64,000 bases of DNA from Polydactylus sextarius. Taxonomy: Eukaryota > Chordata > Actinopteri > Polynemidae. The DNA lies in NCBI GenBank assembly GCA_016801845.1, contig CM028911.1, positions 4,076,885-4,140,884 of the forward strand, read 5' to 3'. The notes under the pieces were generated by a model, which was not told the DNA's origin, did not search any database, and was given only the letters and a program-made list of their open reading frames with translations. Below, one piece after another: positions 23,101 through 32,500 of this stretch. The stretch's first letter is position 1; every line of letters begins with the position of its first letter. Made by a program: the position numbers and the translations under genes.

Positions 23101-25428
23101 AGGCAAAAAGCAACACGGTGGCAGCTGCTAAACACTAAAAAGACAGCTGGCAAAGATTGCAGATTGTGTAAACGTGTAGTTTCACAGCCCCACACAGCAA
23201 AAAGAGGTTGTGACTGTAATTAAATTAAAATCAAATCAATCCTGCTGAAATCTAGGCTGTTCTTATGGTGTATAGGCTGATACAATTTTAACCTTCCCTT
23301 TCAGCTGCAAGAACAAATCCTGCCTCATAGCACAGGCCTCTGGACTCCCATGGGAAGAATTGTTTAGTGATAACTAAACAACCACTTAAGTAAACAGATG
23401 CCTTCTACCTTAACTGGACAAATGTGTCCTGTGTGTATATGTGGTGAGTGAAATATCAGAGACCAGCTGAGCCTGATTAGCTGGGTGATGGTGATAATTC
23501 GCAGACCTGATATTTACCTAACGTTTGCGGACACAAACAAACATGAGGCCACACAAGTGAATCCAGTCAATACAGCTCAATAAATAATAACAGATAAAAG
23601 GCAGACACTTATGTACAGGACACATTAGATGAACAGGAAATTACCTATCTAGTGCTCCTTGCAAGTGCTCATGGGACACGTCGAAGTAATAGTTGGTATG
23701 CTCTCCACTGGTGAAGGCATTGGAGCTCCCCGCATGCTCACTGAGGAACTGACTGTACTCATTCTCTTTGGGATACTTCTGTGTTCCCAGGAACAGCATG
23801 TGCTCACAAAAGTGCGCCAGGCCCGAGATATTCCCAGGATCCGATAATGAACCTGTGGGTATTAGAAAAACAGCCCACAGAAGTTTAGTCAGTCAAGATG
23901 GATTATTAGTTGAATGAATAAAGCGAGGAGCAGACCTAGATGGATGTGTAATGGAACAACAGCTACACTTACATAAAAAAAAGACTTAAGTCTTGATAAC
24001 TGAAACCAAGTCTTCACTACAGGAGTTAAATAATTAAGAAATGAAATTTAGACCTCATCGATATAATTTCTCCATCCACAAACAACTTTGAATGGTTAAG
24101 TACTGAAGAATTAAGTCATAATTTCTGTCCTCATTCAGTATTTATTCAAAAAATAAATGACACTGTGACAAAACAATAGCGATAATAGTGAGATCCTTAC
24201 CTATGTGGACATCCAAAGCAGCTGAAGATTTGTCTGTTGTTGGGTCACTGATGAGCATAGCCTTGAGGCCATTGGTGAACTCCAGGCCCCTGTAAACCCG
24301 TTTATCTTCTGGAGAGCGAATTACATCACTAACCACCCTGTTCACAGCCGGGTCGGTCATTCTGAGTGGCAAGGATGACACCAGCCTGCAGTGGAGGGAA
24401 TCAAATCTGTAGTCAAAGTTTGGTTCAGCTTGCATATGTTTTGACTTAGTGTTTTGTTCATACTGTGATATTACTCTAATGATGACCATGATGGCCAAAT
24501 GAGATTTTAGCACTGGTCTCTCTCTTTGAAAAGGTGCAGACATCTATTTTATATACACACTTGGCAGTTTGGATGAAAATAAATAAATAAAATTGGCAGA
24601 TGTTGCCATATTTCACTTTATCTTGTGGGGAAAAGCTTAAGACTAAAATGACCTTAGCATGTAATCCAATATAAAATGATCCCACATTTCTCTCAAACAT
24701 TTTCAATAAAACCTGGACAGAATTTGTTGCAAAATAAAAAAAAAGTTGAGTCCCAATATAAAATTACATATATGTGGTTAATTTATAAGTATAAGCACCT
24801 ATATAAAACATATAAGCAGTAATGCAACAAAGTGTGTGAAACAATTTATTTAAATAATCCGATGAGTACAATTCACAATTCTATAGTGGGCATCTGATTG
24901 AAACAACAAATCCAAGTGCCTCTCGCAGAGAACTGCAGAGATTAGCTGTCGTGACTCGCTGGCCACAGTAATAAATTAATCCAACTAACACAGAGGCACT
25001 AGCATTAGCTTGCTAAAGCGGCAGCCAAAGCTACATAGAGGTTAACAAACGTCAAAGTGGCAGCCGGGTAGGCTTGATTAAACTCATATTAACGTTTAAT
25101 TGTCAAATCCTGAAGAGTATAACACAATTCATCCAATCATACATGTACGCAAAAACGCAAATCGTGTTAGCTTCCAACTGATGTAGCAAAAAAGCTAACA
25201 GCTTCAGTGTGTCTGGTCAACACACCGGCTTTAACGGCCCAAGCTGCCACCGTTAGTTCAGTAGCTAGCTAACTCGCCATTTGTCGTCAATATAATTCAC
25301 GTATTAGTATCAAATGTCATGGATTTGTCTGACAAAACTTACCTAAAATTTTGGTTAAGACAGAAACCGGTACTTGCTGACTGGAGATATCTCGTACACT
25401 GGGCCGCACGGTTAAAGCACTTAAACAT
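2126..25428 (-). CDS. ide: Insulin-degrading enzyme (insulysin), 25 coding exons
   Basis: M16 zinc metalloprotease that degrades insulin, amyloid-beta, amylin and similar peptides, mainly in the cytosol. Coding exons in transcript order: 25343-25428, 24201-24385, 23645-23852, 21681-21850, 20786-20908, 19863-19975, 19512-19674, 19215-19307, 18996-19087, 18582-18662, 17974-18077, 16415-16517, 16205-16327, 15694-15776, 14756-14900 (15a), 12111-12221, 11795-11915, 10706-10797, 8985-9096, 6936-7103, 6258-6530, 5509-5570, 3128-3200, 2945-3012, 2126-2221. All have GT/AG borders; the sum is 3048 nt, 1015 residues plus stop (human 1019). The inverted zinc motif HFCEH is at residues 104-108 (exon 3), with the third zinc ligand in the [12 protein letters not shown] stretch of exon 4. 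The protein ends in AKL, a peroxisomal-type C-terminus. The start is the first in-frame ATG (25428); residues 1-29 are basic and lack acidic residues, like a mitochondrial presequence. A second ATG at 24360 matches the human internal start Met42. Confidence 0.97.
3032..3064. repeat. (AC)n microsatellite beside IDE exon 24
   Basis: About 33 nt of AC, which is (GU)n in the IDE transcript, ending about 20 nt before the exon 24 acceptor. Confidence 0.95.
3413..3454. repeat. (GT)n microsatellite
   Basis: About 42 nt of GT in IDE intron 22. A shorter (GT)n tract lies at about 3879-3902 in the same intron. Confidence 0.95.
7928..7964. repeat. Poly-A tract (37 nt)
   Basis: Uninterrupted A37 in IDE intron 19. 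Smaller A and T runs lie close by at about 7786-7803 and 7821-7837. No SINE or LINE body was recognised next to it. Confidence 0.95.
8945..8976. repeat. (TG)n microsatellite beside IDE exon 19 donor
   Basis: About 32 nt of TG. In the transcript it reads (CA)n and begins 8 nt downstream of the exon 19 donor. Confidence 0.95.
13868..14012 (-). CDS. ide: IDE alternative exon 15b
   Basis: A second 145-nt exon, in the same phase as 15a and 743 nt downstream of it in the transcript, with acceptor CCCATTAG and donor GTAAGTA. It encodes [16 protein letters not shown] to GMNAIL. I count 26 identical residues of 48 against 15a, mostly in the first 36. Human IDE is known to have mutually exclusive exons 15a and 15b, and this copy carries the 15b-type residues ([15 protein letters not shown]). 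It has no stop and an intact frame, so it looks functional. Substitution for 15a gives the same protein length. Confidence 0.93.
14099..14146. repeat. Poly-A tract (48 nt), poly-U in IDE RNA
   Basis: A48 on the plus strand, so a 48-nt uridine run in the IDE pre-mRNA. It ends about 86 nt upstream of the exon 15b acceptor, and the stretch between is also pyrimidine-rich. Confidence 0.95.
14756..14900 (-). CDS. ide: IDE alternative exon 15a
   Basis: A 145-nt exon with a CTACAG acceptor and GTAAG donor, encoding a segment that starts [14 protein letters not shown] and ends TVYGMY. It is the first of two homologous exons between exon 14 (15694-15776) and exon 16 (12111-12221). It matches the exon 15a segment of the main human isoform almost residue for residue, so it is used here for the reference protein. 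Because 145 is not a multiple of three, including both copies or neither would shift the frame. Confidence 0.95.
22805..23175 (+). mobile_element. Harbinger/PIF-like Myb-domain transposon remnant
   Basis: Sits in IDE intron 3, opposite to IDE. It opens with a GGCCTGTACTACGAAGCGAG-type end, a form I associate with fish Harbinger-like elements. At 23037-23173 one frame reads like the start of the Myb/SANT-like protein of such elements ([16 protein letters not shown], then QAKSNT and [10 protein letters not shown]), but it is broken by stop codons after AAKH and after QIV. It is therefore a dead fragment. The far end was not found. Confidence 0.6.
23037..23173 (+). pseudogene. Broken Myb/SANT-like transposon protein fragment
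   Basis: About 45 codons with a Myb-like pattern (aromatic and acidic residues [15 protein letters not shown], then a KDSWQ block) resembling the accessory DNA-binding protein of Harbinger transposons and NAIF1-like proteins. Two in-frame TAA codons disrupt it, and nothing recognisable follows. Family assignment is from memory of the motif, not a search. Confidence 0.5.
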
Positions 25429-25459
25429 ACTTTGCACCCATGGAAAACAAACCTGGGCT

Positions 25460-25471
25460 TTACAGCGCCAT
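25460..25471 (-). other. Three-codon upstream ORF in the IDE leader
   Basis: ATG GCG CTG TAA in a strong start context (A at -3, G at +4), ending 31 nt before the IDE start codon. A second upstream ATG at 25520 opens a 15-codon frame ending at 25473. Both lie in the IDE leader only if transcription begins upstream of 25520, which the sequence does not show. Confidence 0.45.
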
Positions 25472-25839
25472 CTTAGAACAGACACAACAATCGAACACAG
25501 AGTCCAGCGGTCTGGAACATGATAGAGAACCAAATCTACAACTATTTCAGCTATTGATACTTGCTAGCACAACAAATCATTTTCTTTTAACATGTAATTC
25601 AATTTGAAGCGACTAGTACACGGCAAACTGTCGAGTCTATTTCTTTAAATTACGTTGTGTCATTGATTCTGATACCGATTAGGCAGCCTGTTTGTGACGT
25701 TGAGCGTGTCAGATCAGAGCGGTTTGTCAGATCAGGTTTCAAGCCTTTTGTCCTGCGCGTTCGGCCGCAGATACCGGAAGTAATTACACTAATGGATAGT
25801 TATGAAATACACTAGTGATAATACTACTACTACTACTAA

Positions 25840-25921
25840 TGATAATAATAATAACAATAACAATAATAACAGCAACAATAATAATAATAATTATTATTAT
25901 TATTATTATTATTATTATTTT
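25840..25921. repeat. AAT/ATT microsatellite with inverted halves
   Basis: AAT-type repeats with CAA variants switch to ATT repeats near 25891, so the halves are complementary and could fold back. Confidence 0.9.
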
Positions 25922-25981
25922 ATATATGTCACCTCGTCACATTATTAAATATTCAACTGGCGCAAGAAGGCTATAACTGGT

Positions 25982-25982
25982 G

Positions 25983-26013
<31 letters not shown>

Positions 26014-26030
26014 CATATATATATATGATT
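25982..26030. repeat. (TA)n microsatellite
   Basis: TA repeats with short interruptions, including the self-complementary ATCATATATATATATGAT. Confidence 0.9.
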
Positions 26031-26533
26031 TATGATTACATAGAGTAACTGTGTCTTCTATTTGTTGTTTTTTGTCGTTGTAATTTTTATATATGTATAT
26101 ATTTATATTTGCTGCCATCGTGTAGCCACTAGATGGCGACAGATATCTTTGTCTGTTCGTTACAATGACTATCATGTTTTGTCTGTGGAGAGGCTCAGAT
26201 TCAGGGAAGAAATGCAGGTCGTAATGGGAAACTTTAGTGACTTGCGCGCTGTTGACATATGTTTGTGCATGCTGGTATAAGTTTTAATCAGATGACACTA
26301 TAACAGTGAATTCAGATAAATGACGTGGCTAAGGTGGATGGAATAATTGGTATAGGTTTTTGGAAAGACCTGTTATGTCACTCATGTTTGTCTTGAAAGG
26401 GGAACTGATCATGAAAATGACATGTATGGTATTCTCTCTGCCCCTCCTCTTTTAACTCCCAACCCACTACTTCTGTAAATCACATTGAATTGAGCAGTTA
26501 CAGAGGTGGGATCATCAGAGAGACTTCAGCACA

Positions 26534-29500
26534 ATGGAAGAATCAGCTGGCAGATCAACAAAGAAAAAAGTTGTAGCAGTGGTGGGCGGTGGTTTGGTAA
26601 GCCAAAACTGAAAGTTTCATTTCATGCTCAGTGTTGTAAAAGAAGTGTATTTGCATTTGTAAATGCAAGTGTGGAGTACAGAAGGGTTCTTAAAGTATGT
26701 TTCCAAGTGCCTATGCAGCTGATTTTATGTTATTATTGCATACTAAGAGATCATTTTATGTGTAAAACAGTTGTTGTGGGAGAGATTTTTAAAGAATCCA
26801 CTGTATTCTCTGTCATGCTGTAGGTGGGAGCGCTGAATGCCTGCTTCTTTGCCAAAAGAGGCTTTGATGTAGAAGTCTTTGAAACCAGGGAAGGTAATAT
26901 TCAAACCTCCAAGTAAATCACTTGGTCACATCACCTTTCTGCGACTCATACATCAGTACATCAGAGTTGTAATATTAATGAATATCATACCCACACAGAT
27001 GAATAGAAGCATTGTGGGTTTTTTAAGTGGCAGTTCAAACTGTAGAGATATGTTGTGTTATTGTGATATTAAGATATGTTGTGTGATATTTCGTCAGATA
27101 TCCGGAAAGCCAAAGTTGTGAAGGGGAGAAGCATCAATCTGGCTTTGTCTCACAGAGGCCGGCAAGCACTGAAACATGTTGGAATGGAGGAGAAGGTATG
27201 CTGATTAGTGACAGTTTCACTGTTTGAATAGTTAAGTCCAAATGAAGTATGGTTTATTCCAGCACTGCAGGGCCATAGTGACCCTAAATTATCCTTGTAC
27301 AGGTGTAAATGATGACAGGCAAATAAATTATACCTTCGTAGGATATCTAAGTCCTACCTAAAGTACCTAAATCGTACACTCTACACTAAAATCAAACGCA
27401 ACTCTTCATTTTTTGTTTAGCTGGGTTTATAATAATGAAATATTAAATATGAGACACTAGAGACTTTATCTACCATAGTTTTTCTTTGCTTGCAGTCATT
27501 TTAAAGATGTTTTATTCCAGCATTTAGTCAGCAGTCTTTTTTAAGGTCCTAGTTTGCTGCACTGAGCAAATTATGCATGCCTGGGAACCCCTGACTGTTC
27601 AGCATGATAAAACAAGGCCTGGTTTTATCACATACCCTCTAAAAGGCAAAAAAGAGTAACCACTGAGAGACTTGCTGGACTGTCTGTGACACTATACCCT
27701 TTGTCTATAGTTATGGTTAGTGATTCAAATCCCTTTTGTTTAACAGAAAACAGTGTGAATCTAAAGAAATATCCTTTTTTTTTTAAATAGTAGTGAATAT
27801 CAATTCTGACATTCTGCAATAATCTGTTTTCTTCACAGATTGTCTCCCAAGGGATTCCCATGCATGCAAGAATGATCCATTCACTGAATGGGAAACAGTC
27901 CCCAATCCCTTATGGCAAGAAAGGCCAGGTAATGTAGACATGTTATCAAACTGCACAAAAGATTAAGTACATTATGAAGCATTAAAAAGAACTGATAAAC
28001 AACAGTAAGAATGCAGGGTATAGTGTAACATTGAGGATGGTATTTTAAAAGCCTCTTCCCTATTGCTCATGTTTCTGGAAAAATATTCTACTACATCAAT
28101 GTTACACGGGTGTTGCAGCAGACTGTACGCCTTGCCTCATGTATACTGATTCTATCTGCAGATGAAATATTTATTTTTCAGGCCTCACATGCAATGACAA
28201 AGGTGTGTTTGAAGGCACACATATACAGAAAGGCAAAAGAAAGTGCAACATGCATGCAGACACTCAGAAAGGTCATGTGAGGTCACAAAAACAGAACAAA
28301 CAGAAGTCCAACTAATCATATTTATATGTCATTAATAGACGTGTTCCCATTATTTGTATGTATGATTATGTATGGTTTGTCTGAAAATGGCCATCCTTAA
28401 TTTAATTCTTAATCTGACAAGGGTTTACATGGTTAAATGTAACAAAAACAAAGCGACAAACAAAAAATACAAGACAGACAGTGGCAGCTTGAAGAGTGAT
28501 GAATGTAAGGAGACTGCGGGGGGAGAATGTATAAACCCCAGAGGATTCCTGTATTAACTGTATTAACAGAACTGCACTATAACAGTCTGTTCTCCTTTCA
28601 GTACATCCTGTCAGTAGACAGAGCCAATTTGAACAAAGAGCTGCTAACAGGTAAGAACATTAACAGCGTTATGCTTCACACAAAATAGCTTTTGAGCATT
28701 AATACTAAACATTATGTCAGAGAATGTGTGCTGAAATAACCACATTATAGCCAAATTGAAATAGTCATTTAACAACCAAATGATCCATTTTCCCTGCAAG
28801 AAAATAGTGCTAAAATTGCACAATAAAGAGGTTTAAAAGCACTGCATGATGGCAATTTAATACATCTGAATAAATATTCAAACCATATTAAATTGGCTAT
28901 AAAAGTTATAATGGAAATGTTATTGAATCGGACCCATGATGAATTGAAGCATGTGAATGTGAACCATTAATGTTAACGACTTTTAGCAAGACTTGAATAA
29001 ACATGTTAATATTAATCTCACATTCAAAAAAAAAATAATTTTGATAAGAAGCTATAAAACGATTATTTTATTCTCTCTGGGACAAAAAATAAAATGTTAA
29101 AAACACGACATATTCACACTAATTATCTCTGTAATCTCTTATATTTTTGATTGTCTTTCACATCAACTTAATGGAAGAATCAAGAATCTCACTTTTTAAG
29201 TCAAAAAATTCTCACAATGGAACATGTTCCTTTTTATAAATAAAATTAGCTAACCTGAGCAGACATTAGCCACCTTAATCTATCAATCAGCCATACTCAA
29301 CCAAATAAGATCAAAGCATCTAACTCTCCTTATGCACAGTGACTAACATTAGCTAACGTTAGCAGCAATAAGCTATTGGTCATTCCAGTCCAAGTAAGTT
29401 TGCAGCAGCTATAACCTTCTTAGTGTGTTTTCTCTTTTTATGATGAGGAAGACTTTGTTATCTCCTCTATTAAAAGTTACTTGGTAACACTTTAAAGGAT

Positions 29501-32500
29501 TACCATGGTAGTTCTACTAACAACAGGTCATGCAGTAAATTATATACCGGTACATCCTTCTAGTGCCTTTAAACAAGTAAGCGTCTCCACATTCATTTTT
29601 AACTCATTAACTGCAAAGATATAAGTTATAAGACATCATTGCTCTATAAGTATAATGGCACTTAGTAGTACATACATCAACATATGTCTGTCATATGACA
29701 TATGACATATGACATATGTCATATGTCATATGTCATATGACATATGACATATGTCATATGTCAATTGCACCAAATTATACATACTCATAGATCTCATAGA
29801 TCACTGTGTCTGATTGATGAAAAATCTTTTTGTGATGTTATGTGCAATGTGATCCACATCCAAATTCAGTGGGTTCTTGTATGACCTATACCCCATCTTT
29901 CCACCGAGTTTGATGCAAATCATTTTAGCACTTTATACATAATCCTGCTGACGAATAAGTCATTGTGCGTTAGCTCCATGTCAAGTATGTCAGCCAATGT
30001 CATTGGTATGTTTTTAGTCTTTTCGGGCTAAAAGGATTTTGCCTAATTTTTAATGAAGCACCTCCACAAATGCTTGTAGATAATGTGTGACAGCTTTGTA
30101 CAGCCTGTAATGAGATTTCCTGTGTGCACTGAAGGAGAGGCTGATTTTTAAAAAAGAAGAAGAAGAAAAAAAAAAAAGAGCACTCGCTCTTATCAGGCTA
30201 ATCCAGGCTCCTGGAGTGAATGCTGAGATAAAGAGATTTTGGAGTGTGACAGTCTATAAACATCATTTTTTACAGAGCCAGATACAGAGACCACTGTGTT
30301 ATGTTGTTCAAGAGATTTGCACTAATCAGGATAAGGTCATTTCCCTTCCGCCTGGGATTGATGTAACTGTTTACGTCCTTAATCCATTTATATTAGAATT
30401 GGGAGTTTCCTTTAAAGTTTAACAAAATATTTGTATTACAAAACTGCTGCTGTTATGTCACTGCTGCATCTGTGATATAAGCTTTTTTTGTAACATTTCC
30501 CTCCCACAGAGGCAGAGACATATCCCAACACGAAGCTGAACTTCGATCACAAACTACATGACTGGAGTGCTGAAACGGGGCTAATGACCTTTGTCAGGTA
30601 AATAATTACAGATCTTATACATGTGCACTCTGCACACACACACTCACTGTGCACAGACGTCAGTGATTGTGTGTGTGTGCAGAGTGCACATGTAATACAT
30701 AAAGATTAATCCAGGACGAGGGTCTGCTCATTTAGATTCTGTGTTTTAACTTTATTGATCATGTTTCCCCATGTGTTTCCCGCATGGAAACACATTTAAC
30801 ACACATGGCCTTGGACATGTTAACTGCGAGAGGCATAACTAAGATGCTGTTAAACATTTTACCTTTGAAACCATGTTTGTTTGTCCTTGAGGACAAATGT
30901 GACACACATTTACTATCCAATTAACACTCTGGAAACATCTCCGGGTCTTTAAAACTGTGGGAATTAGTGTAAACATACCGTGAATTATTAAGATAATATG
31001 CAAGAACACAAACTGTTAAATGTTTTAAATTGAATTCAGCCTCATATAAAAATTCATAAAAATTCAATTTTATTTTAATATTGTTACCCCTGTTTATCTT
31101 TTCATGCCTGGTGGTCCAGCCTGTATCTAGCTGTAAATGTGGATCATAGTGAGTCAGTGTACTGTTTTTTTTTCTGCAGTGAACAAACACTTTCATGCAC
31201 TTTAATTTAATCAGCTTTCTGCTGTGAGTGTGCCTCAAATACAAAAGTCACCCTTTCAAGCACTTTACACATCCAGGACACATCCTCCCTTCCTCTCTAT
31301 AGCTGAACTGTGACAGCTCATGTTTGTTCTCTCCAGCTTGTGTAATTCAATGTACACACAGAGTCTGATGCCACCGCGATAATAGCCAGGAAACATTCAG
31401 AGAAACACATCAGTATTGAATAGATGTACAGGGTCTCATGTCTTTTTATAGTCTGATTTATAATGACATAATAACCTCTTTATTGCAATAAATCTAATAT
31501 CATGCTAATGAGGTCTTAGAATATCACTGAACACTATCTGATGTTATGTGATCCAGGTTTGTAGGACTGTGGTGGGCCGACACAGTGTGAGATCAACATC
31601 CAGTACACAAGCTTGTGCTGTGTACTGGAGCTTTTATTTTTATTTTTATTATTATATTTTTTTTTAGGACAGAGATATTAATCTTTACATATACATGAAT
31701 TATTAGCCACATAAGCAGTGTAGCTGTAGCTGTATAGGATTTGGACGGATATTGGACAGATTGCCATAAAACCTAGTGCACATTCACTGAGTTCCAGAGG
31801 TTTGATGACCCCTTTATTTTTCTTCTAGCGCCACTATGGGTCCTCCAACTATGATCAGAGGTGTTATGTCTATGGGGAATTCTTTCAAATGTGGCACAAC
31901 TGTTCACTGAGACTCAATAGATGAACTGAATAGATATTTATGGACAGAGGTCAAAGGTCAAGGTCACTTCAACCACACAAAATAAAATCACCATTACTAA
32001 TGTTTTTGACCTGAAGTAACTGCAACTTGATTGCTTTGCAGAGGAATACAAGCACACTATTGTGATTGTAGTTGTTTTTTAGTGACACATTTCAGTGGAC
32101 AGGTTGCACATTCATGATAACTTTTGAATTATGACTAAATTTTTTTCAAAGTGAAATATTTGCTGATATTTGTGTTTAGTGCTAATTAGCAATTGATTGA
32201 GTCCATTAACATTTATTATTTTAATGGTTTTTATGCCACTGCGCTCGCGACAGCCTTGATGTTATGTTTTCATCTTTCCGTCCATTGCAGTTTTGGTGAA
32301 GCTATATCTCAAAAACACCTTTCAAATTTGGCACAAATGTTCACTTGGACTCAAAGGTGAACTGATTAGACATTGATATCTAAAAGTCAAAGGTAAGTTT
32401 GATGCAGCCAACATTATAAAGAATATCTTTTATAACGGATCTGATAAGGTGCGACTTTTGTGATCTCCATGTGAAAAGAAACACTAAAAGTATCTATGTG

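Larger units (their letters stand above)
25534..26533. promoter_or_regulatory. IDE-KMO head-to-head intergenic region
   Basis: About 1 kb between divergent start codons, so it must hold both promoters or their distal parts. It contains an AAT/ATT inverted tract (about 25840-25920) and a TA tract (about 25980-26030). There is no clear TATA box or CpG island. The first non-coding IDE exon bases and any KMO 5' UTR also lie here. Confidence 0.6.

Noticed and set aside
25533..25533. Longer IDE N-terminus starting at 25533
   Set aside because: That codon is TTG, not ATG; the first in-frame ATG is at 25428.
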